Of a DNA stretch of 64,000 bases, positions 33,915-42,314 are shown piece by piece. The notes under the pieces are model-generated. The model was given only the letters and a program-made list of their open reading frames with translations, did not search any database and was not told the origin of the DNA. How positions within the stretch are numbered: the first letter of the stretch is position 1; every line of letters begins with the position of its first letter. Both the position numbers and the translations under genes were made by a program. Origin of the DNA: Arthrobacter_J sp038199985 (GTDB lineage Bacteria > Actinomycetota > Actinomycetes > Actinomycetales > Micrococcaceae); the NCBI GenBank assembly GCA_038199985.1, contig JBBPYK010000135.1:1-64000 (forward strand), written 5' to 3'.

Positions 33915-35273
33915 ATGAGTAGATTGTTTGGGACCGACGGGGTCCGGGGACTGGCAAACGGATTGATCACGGCCGAGCTGTCACTACAGCTCGCACAAGC
34001 TGCTGCTGTCGTGCTCGGACATAACACCGTCGAGGATGGTAGACGCCCCACGGCGGTCATTGCCCGCGATCCCCGGATCAGCGGCGGTTTCATAGGTGCG
34101 GCTGTCGAAGCCGGGCTTGCCAGTTCCGGTATCGATGTTTACGACGCCGGAGTCCTTCCCACCCCGGCAGCCGCCTTCCTGGTGGCGGATCTCAAAGCCG
34201 ACTTTGGTGTCATGATCTCTGCCTCTCACAATGCGGCCCCGGACAACGGCATCAAGTTCCTCGCCCGCGGCGGACGCAAACTAGATGACGCCGTGGAAGA
34301 TGCCATCGAGACGCAGCTGAAGAATCCGGCCCACATGCCTACGGGAGCCGACGTCGGACGTATCCAACGGTTCGCTGACGCCGAAGACCGCTACCTGATT
34401 CACCTGTTGCAGACTCTTCCGCACCGCCTTGACGGTCTGAAAATTGTCCTCGATTGCGCTAATGGTGCCGCCAGTGGTTGTTCCCCGGAGGTCTTCGCTG
34501 CCGCCGGCGCAGACATCATCGTCATTGGGGCAGACCCGGATGGTCTGAACATCAACGAGGACTGCGGGTCCACGCACCTGGAGAAACTTCAAGAAACTGT
34601 TTTGGCGAATAGCGCAGACCTCGGCATTGCCCACGACGGCGACGCCGACCGCTGCCTCGCCGTTGACCATGAAGGCACCGTCGTCGACGGCGACGAGATC
34701 ATGGCGATCCTCGCTGTCGCCATGAACACGGCAGATCGCCTCAAAGACAACACTCTCGTGGCCACCGTCATGAGCAACCTCGGACTCAAACTAGCTCTCC
34801 GCGAAGCGGGCATTACCCTCCGGGAAACTGGCGTAGGGGATCGTTACGTTCTCGAGGCCATGCGCAACGGTAGCTACAGCCTCGGCGGTGAGCAGTCAGG
34901 GCACGTCATCTTTGCCGATCATGCCACCACGGGCGACGGCGTCCTGACTGGACTTCAGATCGCCGCGCAGGTAGCCAAGACCGGGCGTACTCTCAAGCAG
35001 CTCGCCAGCATCATGACTCGGCTCCCGCAGGTACTTATCAACGTCAAAGACGTGGACAAGACGGCAGTGAGCACCCATGAGGGCGTAAAGAACGCCGTCA
35101 TGGCTGCGCAGGGTGAGCTCGGAGAAACGGGGCGCGTTCTGTTGCGCCCCTCGGGCACGGAAGCTGTTGTGCGCGTCATGGTTGAGGCTGAGGACATGGT
35201 TACCGCCGAGCGGCTCGCCGATCAGCTGGCTGGAGCCGTTCGCTCACATCTGACGCTAGCGAGCACTGCCTAA
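33915..35273 (+). CDS. glmM: Phosphoglucosamine mutase
   Basis: GlmM converts glucosamine-6-phosphate to glucosamine-1-phosphate for peptidoglycan precursors. The 452-residue protein starts MSRLFGTDGVRGLAN. It has the phosphoserine loop ISASHN with Ser104 as the phosphorylated residue, the metal loop DGDADRCLAVD, the sugar-binding GGEQSGH and the phosphate-binding RPSGTEAVVRVMVE. glmS lies about 2.4 kb downstream, on the same strand. Confidence 0.97.
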   Translation: MSRLFGTDGVRGLANGLITAELSLQLAQAAAVVLGHNTVEDGRRPTAVIARDPRISGGFIGAAVEAGLASSGIDVYDAGVLPTPAAAFLVADLKADFGVMISASHNAAPDNGIKFLARGGRKLDDAVEDAIETQLKNPAHMPTGADVGRIQRFADAEDRYLIHLLQTLPHRLDGLKIVLDCANGAASGCSPEVFAAAGADIIVIGADPDGLNINEDCGSTHLEKLQETVLANSADLGIAHDGDADRCLAVDHEGTVVDGDEIMAILAVAMNTADRLKDNTLVATVMSNLGLKLALREAGITLRETGVGDRYVLEAMRNGSYSLGGEQSGHVIFADHATTGDGVLTGLQIAAQVAKTGRTLKQLASIMTRLPQVLINVKDVDKTAVSTHEGVKNAVMAAQGELGETGRVLLRPSGTEAVVRVMVEAEDMVTAERLADQLAGAVRSHLTLASTA

Positions 35274-35294
35274 GCGCTACCTGTTGCGCAGATA

Positions 35295-35323
35295 AGGGGC
35301 ACGGCCTTCGATGCGGGGCCCCT
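35295..35323. terminator. Possible bidirectional terminator between glmM and mscL
   Basis: AGGGGC (35295-35300) and GCCCCT (35318-35323) form a short stem between the convergent glmM and mscL genes. The loop is 17 nt and the U tract is weak. Confidence 0.4.
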
Positions 35324-35353
35324 CAACTGCACTTTAGATGTAAGAACTGTGAA

Positions 35354-35734
35354 CTACAGCCGGGTTTGTAGGCTGTCGCGGATTTCGGTGAGCAGCAGGA
35401 TCTGCGGATCGATTGTCTCTTCCTCGTCGACAATGCCCAGCCGGCGGTTGCGGTGTTCGATCATTTTGTTCATCGGCAGGACCACGACAAAGTAGACGGC
35501 CGCGGCCACGAGAATGAAGGTGACGACAGCAGTCAGGAAGACCCCGAACTTGACCTGGCCGAAGACCAGAAACTCATCGAAATTCGGTGTTCCGAACAGC
35601 ATGGATATCAGTGGCATCAATACACTGTCCACGAGGGCCTTGACGACCGCTGCGAACGCTGTACCGATAACAACGGCGACGGCAAGGTCTACGACGTTGC
35701 CCTTCATAATGAATTCTTTGAATCCCTTTAACAT
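35354..35734 (-). CDS. mscL: Large-conductance mechanosensitive channel
   Basis: MscL is a homopentameric tension-gated channel that releases solutes upon osmotic downshock. The 126-residue protein has the N-terminal amphipathic helix MLKGFKEFIMKGNVVDLAVA, TM1 with its AVVIGTAFAAVVKALV gate, an external loop, TM2 (VKFGVFLTAVVTFILVAAAV) and a charged cytoplasmic helix bundle. ATG 35734 is firm. Confidence 0.97.
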   Translation of the reverse strand: MLKGFKEFIMKGNVVDLAVAVVIGTAFAAVVKALVDSVLMPLISMLFGTPNFDEFLVFGQVKFGVFLTAVVTFILVAAAVYFVVVLPMNKMIEHRNRRLGIVDEEETIDPQILLLTEIRDSLQTRL

Positions 35735-35792
35735 GCCTGAATCTTATAACGAAAAGGCACGTAATCCACATGATTGGCCGCCTATATTGGCA

Positions 35793-36659
35793 CTAATAGC
35801 TGGGCGCTGCTGGTAGACCAAAGTATGTCTCGAGAGTAAGTATCGCGTTGGAATGCATATCCGCACTGACGTCCAACCCCACATACCGGAAGTGCCAATA
35901 TTCTGGTTGAAAGCCGGTCACTAGTTCTTGGCCGGGAGGATAACGCAGGATGAACCCGTAACGGTGGGCGTGCTCGTCCATCCATAGTCCTGCGGCCGTG
36001 TCCCGGAAGCACGGCAGTAGGGTGCAGGTCCCGTCCGCTTGGCCAACATCAAAGGCAAGCCCCGTTTGATGCTCCGAATACCCAGGTCGTGCGGAAACAC
36101 CGTCCGCGCGCTGCATACTGCCGTGAACGGCCACCCAATGGTTATACGTTTGGGCCTGATCTTGATAGGACCGGTAGCCGCTCACGACAGTTAGCTCGAT
36201 ACCATTTGCAGCAGCCGCAGCGAACATATCTTCCAGGGCAGCTGCAGCATCCGCACGCATTTTCGCGGCTCCCGGGCCTGTGGCCAGCTTCACCTGCGGC
36301 AGCGTGAGCGTCGAAGGCACGAAGTCTAGGGGCTTCAACGGTCTCTGCTTGTTGACCACGACATCCAGCCGGGTTGGATCCATATAGGCATTCGGCGCTG
36401 GGGCCGGTTTAGTCGCCACCTGTGTAGGAGGTGCCGGCGCAGCGGTTGCAACGGAAGGGGTAGGCGACGACGTCGTACTGGAATGTGAAGGTGTAGCAGG
36501 AGCCGGGTTGGTTTGCTGTGGCCCCGGCAGAGCCGCTGTGCTCGTGAGGTCCGCAGTGTTATCACCGGCTCCACAAGCAACCAGTACGACGGCGGCTGCG
36601 ACCGATAGCGCCGTCGTCGTCAGCATGCGTTTTCTGCTGTGGGTAGTCCTCAACGTCAT
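35793..36659 (-). CDS. VanY-type D-alanyl-D-alanine carboxypeptidase lipoprotein (M15B)
   Basis: The ATG at 36659 overlaps the coaA stop by 4 nt and gives 288 residues. A basic N-terminus and hydrophobic stretch end in the lipobox LVAC, with Cys29 as lipidation site, followed by a Pro/Thr/Ser-rich linker (about 35-100). The catalytic domain has SGYRSYQDQAQTYNHWV, SARPGYSEHQTGLAFDVG (zinc His and Asp) and EYWHFRYVG (zinc His). M15B enzymes trim the terminal D-Ala of peptidoglycan stem peptides. The frame extends upstream within coaA, but those residues are not credible. This is cell-wall maintenance, with no sign of a vancomycin resistance cluster. Confidence 0.9.
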   Translation of the reverse strand: MTLRTTHSRKRMLTTTALSVAAAVVLVACGAGDNTADLTSTAALPGPQQTNPAPATPSHSSTTSSPTPSVATAAPAPPTQVATKPAPAPNAYMDPTRLDVVVNKQRPLKPLDFVPSTLTLPQVKLATGPGAAKMRADAAAALEDMFAAAAANGIELTVVSGYRSYQDQAQTYNHWVAVHGSMQRADGVSARPGYSEHQTGLAFDVGQADGTCTLLPCFRDTAAGLWMDEHAHRYGFILRYPPGQELVTGFQPEYWHFRYVGLDVSADMHSNAILTLETYFGLPAAPSY

Positions 36660-37633
36660 GTTTTGCGCAGGAGCATTCGCCGAATGGAATGGTCGGCGCC
36701 CTTGGTCAGTACAAGGGTTGCCCGGCCGCGTGTTGGCAAAACATTTTCGCGAAGGTTCGGTTCGTTGATGCGTCGCCAGATATCGGAAGCCGTTTCGGTA
36801 GCTTCCTGATCTGTCAGACCCGCATATCGATGAAAATAGGAGGCCGGGTTGGCGAAGGCTCCAGTGCGCAGCTTTTGGAAACGCTGGACGTACCACTCCT
36901 CTATATAAGATGTGCGGGCATCAACGTAGATGGAGAAGTCGAAGAAGTCACTGAGTGCAAGACCCGACCGCCCATCCACCCGGGTCCTGGCGGGAGCGAG
37001 AACGTTCAAGCCCTCAACAATGAGGACATCGGGACGGCGGACCACAACTTCTTTTTCCGGCACAATGTCGTAGGTCAGATGCGAATACCAGGGTGCGCGA
37101 ACCTCTTCGGCCCCGCTTTTGATAGCGCTGACAAAGCGGAGCAGCCGACGGCGGTCGTAGGACTCCGGGAAGCCCTTGCGTTGCATGAGGCCTCGGCGTA
37201 CCAGCTCCTCATTGGGGTAGAGGAAGCCGTCGGTGGTGATGAGTTCCACGTTTGGAGTCTCAGGAGAGCGGCGCAGCATTTCCTGGAGCACGCGCGCAGT
37301 TGTGGACTTCCCTACCGCAACAGAACCACCGACGCCGATGACAAAAGGTGTGCGGCGGGTGTCCTCACCGAGGAAGGTATTGGTAGCTGAGTGCAGGCGT
37401 CCGCCTGCTGCTATATATAGGTCCAGCAGGCGGGAGAGGGGAAGGTAGACCTCGCGGACCTCATTCAGATCCAGTTGATCGCCGAGACCGCGTAAACGCA
37501 TGATGTCGTCAAGAGTGAGGCTGGTTTCCAATTCGTGGGATAGCCGCGCCCATGTCTGGCGGTCAAGCTCCACATAAGGTGTGAAATTGCCGTCGCCGTT
37601 TGACGCGCTTGAGGACGGTGTCTGCTCTTTCAC
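36656..37633 (-). CDS. coaA: Type I pantothenate kinase
   Basis: CoaA phosphorylates pantothenate, the controlled first step of coenzyme A synthesis. The P-loop GVGGSVAVGKSTTARV is near residues 97-112. Other typical parts are TTDGFLYPNEELVRRGLMQR, KGFPESYDRRRLLRFV and the C-terminal RINEPNLRENVLPTRGRATL. GTG 37633 gives 325 residues. ATG 37663 and TTG 37702 are longer alternatives and all extra residues are non-conserved. It is coupled to the VanY-type gene downstream. Confidence 0.93.
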   Translation of the reverse strand: MKEQTPSSSASNGDGNFTPYVELDRQTWARLSHELETSLTLDDIMRLRGLGDQLDLNEVREVYLPLSRLLDLYIAAGGRLHSATNTFLGEDTRRTPFVIGVGGSVAVGKSTTARVLQEMLRRSPETPNVELITTDGFLYPNEELVRRGLMQRKGFPESYDRRRLLRFVSAIKSGAEEVRAPWYSHLTYDIVPEKEVVVRRPDVLIVEGLNVLAPARTRVDGRSGLALSDFFDFSIYVDARTSYIEEWYVQRFQKLRTGAFANPASYFHRYAGLTDQEATETASDIWRRINEPNLRENVLPTRGRATLVLTKGADHSIRRMLLRKT

Positions 37634-37734
37634 CCTACAAAGTGTGCCTGCTGGGGCGGACATTCCCAAACGATCGCCATCTCTGGCTCTGCGTGTGTTC
37701 AAGATGAGTGGACCGGGACGGTAGGCTGGATTCC

Positions 37735-39651
37735 ATGTGTGGAATTGTAGGTTACGTTGGTCGCGGGGGCACTGTCGCCGGAAGCTCAGAGACAGTAGGA
37801 CATACTGCCCTCGATGTTGTGATGGAGGGTTTGCGGCGTCTGGAGTACCGCGGATATGACTCCGCCGGTGTCGCTGTTCTCGGTGCGGACTCTCTCGAGT
37901 CGCGCAAGAAGTCCGGCAAGCTCGCCAACCTCGTGGCGGAGTTGGACGCTGACCCGCTACCCACCTCTATGACCGCCATAGGCCACACCCGTTGGGCAAC
38001 CCATGGTGGGCCTACTGATCAGAACGCCCACCCGCATCTTGGTGACCAGGGCAGGCTAGCGCTGATCCACAACGGCATTATCGAAAACTTCGCGGAGATC
38101 AAGGTCCGCCTCCGGGCGGAAGGCTACGAGTTCGAGTCCGAAACCGACACTGAAGTCGCTGCTGGGCTGCTCGGCAGTATTTACCGAGGGCTCGTCGAAT
38201 CAGGCGACGGCGCAGGCGATGGCGTTGATCACCTCACGCACGCCATGCAGTTAACGAGTCGGCAGCTCGAGGGAGCATTCACCCTGCTGGCCATTCATCA
38301 GGACCTGCCCGACGTCGTTGTGGCCGCCCGCCGCAATTCGCCGTTGGTCGTAGGGCTGGGAGAGAACGAGAACTTTCTGGGCTCGGACGTCTCTGGGTTC
38401 ATCGACTTCACTCGTCGTGCCGTGGAACTTGGCCAAGACCAAATTGTCACGATCACGCCAGAATCTGTATCCATCACTGATTTCGATGGCGTTCCTGCCG
38501 AGGGCAAGGAATTTCACGTTGACTGGGATGCAGCCGCCGCTGAAAAGGGCGGATTCCCGTCCTTTATGGAGAAGGAAATCCACGATCAGCCAGAGGCAGT
38601 GGCAGACACACTGCTCGGTCGCTCGGACGTCGACGGAAAGTTGATGCTGGATGAGCTCCGCATCGACCCTGCCGAGCTGAAGTCCGTGGACAAGATCATC
38701 GTCTTGGCCTGTGGTACTTCGGCGTATGCCGGACAGGTTGCCAAGTACGCCATTGAGCATTGGTGCAGGATTCCAACGGAAGTGGAACTCAGCCACGAAT
38801 TCCGTTACCGCGATCCCATCGTCACTCCCAACACACTCGTCGTGTCCATCTCCCAGTCCGGAGAGACCATGGACACCCTCATGGCTGTTCGGTACGCCAA
38901 GGAACAGGGCGCAAAGACGCTCTCCATCTGTAACACCAACGGGTCCACGATTCCGCGTGAATCCGATGCCGTCCTTTATACGCACGCAGGCCCGGAAATC
39001 GCTGTCGCCTCCACGAAAGCTTTCCTGGCGCAAATTACGGCGGCCTACTTGCTGGGCCTGTATCTGGCGCAGCTGCGCGGTAACAAGTTCCAGGGTGAGA
39101 TCGCTGACATCATGACGGAGCTCGGCCGGATCCCCGCGAAGATTCAAGAAGTGCTGGATCATTCCGAGGATATTAAGCAGCTGGCTCAGGAGATGGCGCA
39201 GACCCGCTCTGTTCTGTTCCTTGGCCGCCATGTGGGCTTTCCCGTAGCCATGGAGGGTGCGCTGAAGCTCAAGGAACTGGCCTATATTCACGCTGAAGGT
39301 TTTGCCGCAGGCGAGCTCAAGCACGGACCGATCGCTCTGATCGAAGAGGGGCAGCCCGTCTTCGTCGTCGTCCCGTCTCGGCGAGGTCGCGATTCGCTCC
39401 ACGCCAAGGTGGTGTCCAATATCCAGGAGATCCGTGCACGTGGTGCCAAGACCATCGTGATCGCGGAGGAAGGCGACGAGTCGGTCCGCGACTATGCCGA
39501 GCACGTTTTCTACATTCCGGAGACGCCGCCTCTGCTGGCACCATTGCTGACTACCGTTCCACTGCAGATCTTCGCCTGCGCCCTGGCCACGGCCAAAGGG
39601 CTCGACGTCGACCAGCCGCGCAACCTCGCAAAATCCGTGACGGTGGAATAG
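37735..39651 (+). CDS. glmS: Glutamine--fructose-6-phosphate aminotransferase
   Basis: GlmS makes glucosamine-6-phosphate from fructose-6-phosphate and glutamine. ATG 37735 is certain because the next residue Cys2 becomes the N-terminal nucleophile (MCGIVGYVGRGG). The glutaminase domain (to about 240) has GHTRWATHGGP and LIHNGIIENF. Two SIS isomerase domains follow (DKIIVLACGTSAYAG; SRRGRDSLHAKV), ending in LAKSVTVE, the conserved sugar-channel tail. Length is 638. No glmS ribozyme is seen upstream. Confidence 0.97.
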   Translation: MCGIVGYVGRGGTVAGSSETVGHTALDVVMEGLRRLEYRGYDSAGVAVLGADSLESRKKSGKLANLVAELDADPLPTSMTAIGHTRWATHGGPTDQNAHPHLGDQGRLALIHNGIIENFAEIKVRLRAEGYEFESETDTEVAAGLLGSIYRGLVESGDGAGDGVDHLTHAMQLTSRQLEGAFTLLAIHQDLPDVVVAARRNSPLVVGLGENENFLGSDVSGFIDFTRRAVELGQDQIVTITPESVSITDFDGVPAEGKEFHVDWDAAAAEKGGFPSFMEKEIHDQPEAVADTLLGRSDVDGKLMLDELRIDPAELKSVDKIIVLACGTSAYAGQVAKYAIEHWCRIPTEVELSHEFRYRDPIVTPNTLVVSISQSGETMDTLMAVRYAKEQGAKTLSICNTNGSTIPRESDAVLYTHAGPEIAVASTKAFLAQITAAYLLGLYLAQLRGNKFQGEIADIMTELGRIPAKIQEVLDHSEDIKQLAQEMAQTRSVLFLGRHVGFPVAMEGALKLKELAYIHAEGFAAGELKHGPIALIEEGQPVFVVVPSRRGRDSLHAKVVSNIQEIRARGAKTIVIAEEGDESVRDYAEHVFYIPETPPLLAPLLTTVPLQIFACALATAKGLDVDQPRNLAKSVTVE

Positions 39652-39676
39652 CCAGCCCGAGCAGACAGGACAGCTG

Positions 39677-40027
39677 ATGATTGTTGGAATCGGTGTTGAC
39701 GTAGTTGACATGCCCCGCTTCGGAAGGCAGCTGGAGCGCACACCCTCGCTCCGGGACAGGTTGTTCGTTCCGGCCGAGCGGAGCTTGAACCTGCGCTCGC
39801 TCGCTGCGCGTTTCGCCGCGAAGGAAGCCGTTGCCAAAGCGTTGGGAGCGCCAGCGGGCATGAACTGGCAGGACTGCCGGGTTGGGGCCGACGAACACGG
39901 TGTGCCCATCATCGAGGTCCAGGGCACGGTTCAAGCTGTTGCTGATGCCAAAGGCGTCCGTCGCTGGCATCTGTCGCTGAGCCACGACGGCGACGTAGCG
40001 ACAGCCATGGTCATCGCTGAGAACTGA
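39677..40027 (+). CDS. acpS: Holo-[acyl-carrier-protein] synthase
   Basis: AcpS moves the 4'-phosphopantetheine group from CoA to acyl carrier protein. The 116-residue protein has GIGVDVVDMPRF at residues 4-15 and RFAAKEAVAKALGAP at about 45-59, containing the Mg-binding Asp and Glu, and LSLSHDGDVATAMVI near the C-terminus. It follows glmS by 25 nt and is probably in the same transcript. Confidence 0.95.
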   Translation: MIVGIGVDVVDMPRFGRQLERTPSLRDRLFVPAERSLNLRSLAARFAAKEAVAKALGAPAGMNWQDCRVGADEHGVPIIEVQGTVQAVADAKGVRRWHLSLSHDGDVATAMVIAEN

Positions 40028-40085
40028 CGAACTTCCCGCTTTCCCCGCGTAGTTCCAAGCTCAAGATCTCGAAGTGATTCTGTGA

Positions 40086-40661
40086 TGGCCACTCGTTGAC
40101 GAGGACAATCCCGGATCACGGGCCACCATCGAAAAGAATGGTGGAGTCTTCGACGGCACCCGCAACGGTAAGCGCCCCACGACCATTGAAGTCGACTATG
40201 CTGCCCTCTTTAGCCAGAGGTACGGAGTTACAAAGAGCGTAGGGTCGGGCGGTTGTCTGGCCCAGGGGCTAAAAGAGGTGTACGGGTCAGTGTCCGACGG
40301 GATGTTGGCTACTGCAATGGCACAGAGCTCAATTCTGCAAGCAACAACCGGGGTCGCCTACGATGAGCGTCTTCACGAAGCAGACGAGAGCTGGGCACAG
40401 TGTATGAAATCATCCAAATTTGCGCAGCTCCTCAACCCGGGCGATGCCTACACGACAGCCAAACAAAACCCGTCACAGGAGCATGACATCGCCCTTGCAG
40501 ATGCTTCTTGTCGCGAGAAAACAGGCTTCAACGAGGTGATGGAATCGCTGGTCGGCAAGTACCTGACAACGTATCTGACAGAACTGGAATCTGAGATCGT
40601 CACAATTCAGCACATTAGGACTGAATCGGCTGTCCGAGCACGGTCTATTCTGGGCGGTTAG
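40086..40661 (+). pseudogene. 5'-truncated remnant of an actinobacterial lipoprotein-like gene
   Basis: A frame of 191 sense codons is open from 40086 to TAG at 40659 but has no ATG, GTG or TTG before GTG 40278. The upstream part (WPLVDEDNPGSRATIEKNGG, then VDYAALFSQRYGV) reads as ordinary protein. The C-terminal part has ESWAQCMKSSKFAQLL and DIALADASCREKTGFNEVME, a pattern I associate with a family of exported actinobacterial proteins having paired Cys residues and a long C-terminal helix. No signal peptide or ribosome binding site is visible. GTG 40278 could still express 127 residues. I conclude that the 5' part was lost. Confidence 0.6.
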
Positions 40662-40720
40662 GCGGTGGGTAGAGGTCTCGGCATACTATAGAACTTCCCG
40701 ATGGGAAGGATGCTTATTTT

Positions 40721-42256
40721 ATGATCGCAGCGTTTACCGCCGAACAGGTCCGTGCCGCAGAGGCACCACTGCTGGCAGCAGGCCCAGACGGACAACTCAT
40801 GCGTCGGGCGTCCCACGGGTTGTACGCGAAGGCCGTACAACTCATCTCTCGCCGGAGCAGCATCTATGGCGCCAAAGCCGCCATCATCGTGGGCAGCGGC
40901 AACAACGGGGGTGACGCGCTGTACGCAGGAGCCCTCCTTTGCCGGCGCGGAATCCAGAGCACCGCCATCCTCACCTCGGAGCACGTCCATGAATCAGCGC
41001 TGGCTGAGTTTCGATTAGCAGGCGGCACTGTCATACACCTCCAGAGCGGTGACGATGCCAACCATGCAGCCGTCGGAGCCTGCGTGGACGCGGGGCTAGT
41101 CATCGATGGGATCCTAGGAATTGGTGCTCAGGGCGGACTCCGAGAACCCGCACGCGGCTTCGTAGAAGTACTAAACAGGCAGCGGATTGAAGTCCTCGCC
41201 TGCGACCTACCCAGCGGCGTCGACCCCTCAACGGGCGAAGTCGAGGGGCCACTCCTGCAGGCAAAAGTCACAGCCACCTTCGGTGCAGCGAAGTCCGGAC
41301 TTATGGCGGGACCGGGCGCGCTCGCGGCTGGCACAGTCGACGTCGTCGACATCGGTGTCCCCTTCGACGTAAGCGAAGCCGACGTCTACCGGTTGGAACT
41401 CTCAGACCTCGAGGCTCTCTACCCGGTTCCCGGGCCAACGGATCACAAATACAGCCGCGGCGTGCTGGGTATCAGCGCAGGTTCTCCGCAATACCCGGGT
41501 GCAGCCCTGCTGTCCTGCGGCGGCGCCGTTGGCACCGGCGTCGGAATGGTTCGTTATCTGGGGCCAGACGCTGTCAGTGACAAGATCAACCTGCTCCACC
41601 CAGAAGTGGTCTGTAGCTCCGGTGACATAGCCGACGAACACGTTCAGGCCTGGCTGGTGGGCCCGGGGATCGGCGACGACGCCCAGCAGGTGCAACGAGC
41701 CCGGGACGCCGTTGCATCCGGGTTGCCCGTTGTTGCGGACGCCAGCGCTCTGAAAGCCCTTCAGTACCCGCTGCACGACGCCGTCATCCTCACCCCTCAC
41801 GCTGGTGAGCTCTCGGATATTTTTCAGCAGCTCGGCCGAGAAATCAGCGCAGAAGAGATCAGGACGTCGCCGCTGAAATACGCTCGGGAAGCCGCCAAGA
41901 GCACCGGAGCCACAGTCCTACTAAAGGGTCACGCGACCGTCGTCGCCAGCCCCGCGGGGACCACGTTCAGCCAGGCAAACTCCACGCCGTGGCTCGCCAC
42001 CGCTGGAACGGGGGACACTCTCGCCGGAATTCTGGGAGCCCTGACTGCCACCACGGCCGAGGGCCCCAACCCAGCCACGATGTTGGGCCTTCCGGAGGAA
42101 GCACGCTGGGCTGTTATAGCAGCGCTCGCTGCGATGCTGCACGGCTTGGCAGGACAATTGGCCGACGACGACGGCCCGCTTTCGTCGTCGGGCCTTCCAC
42201 AGTATGTTCGGACCGTACTTTCCGAGCTCCCCCAAAATGTCAGGGCACAGTTCTAG
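40721..42256 (+). CDS. nnr: Bifunctional NAD(P)H-hydrate epimerase and dehydratase
   Basis: Nnr repairs damaged NAD(P)H hydrates. The N-terminal epimerase half (1-220) has VGSGNNGGDALYAG and DLPSGVDPSTGEVEG. The C-terminal ADP-dependent dehydratase half (about 240-500) has DHKYSRGVLGISAGSPQYPG, ILTPHAGEL and the catalytic TAGTGDTLAGILGAL. Length is 511. The upstream SD is GGGAAGGA. The gene sits in the glmS-acpS-nnr order known in Actinobacteria, interrupted here by the pseudogene. Confidence 0.95.
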   Translation: MIAAFTAEQVRAAEAPLLAAGPDGQLMRRASHGLYAKAVQLISRRSSIYGAKAAIIVGSGNNGGDALYAGALLCRRGIQSTAILTSEHVHESALAEFRLAGGTVIHLQSGDDANHAAVGACVDAGLVIDGILGIGAQGGLREPARGFVEVLNRQRIEVLACDLPSGVDPSTGEVEGPLLQAKVTATFGAAKSGLMAGPGALAAGTVDVVDIGVPFDVSEADVYRLELSDLEALYPVPGPTDHKYSRGVLGISAGSPQYPGAALLSCGGAVGTGVGMVRYLGPDAVSDKINLLHPEVVCSSGDIADEHVQAWLVGPGIGDDAQQVQRARDAVASGLPVVADASALKALQYPLHDAVILTPHAGELSDIFQQLGREISAEEIRTSPLKYAREAAKSTGATVLLKGHATVVASPAGTTFSQANSTPWLATAGTGDTLAGILGALTATTAEGPNPATMLGLPEEARWAVIAALAAMLHGLAGQLADDDGPLSSSGLPQYVRTVLSELPQNVRAQF

Positions 42257-42314
42257 ACTGAACCCTGTTACTACCACGATCACGCGAATCACCTCACGAG
42301 ACCAGGAGCAACAC

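Noticed and set aside
35793..36659. Part of a vancomycin resistance cluster
   Set aside because: The gene product is a VanY-type peptidase, but no vanHAX or vanRS genes are near. M15B carboxypeptidases are common in normal cell-wall metabolism.
38251..39927. A 558-codon open frame on the minus strand across glmS and acpS
   Set aside because: It is the antisense of glmS, which is beyond doubt on the plus strand. Its translation has no recognisable domain, and such shadows are common in GC-rich DNA.
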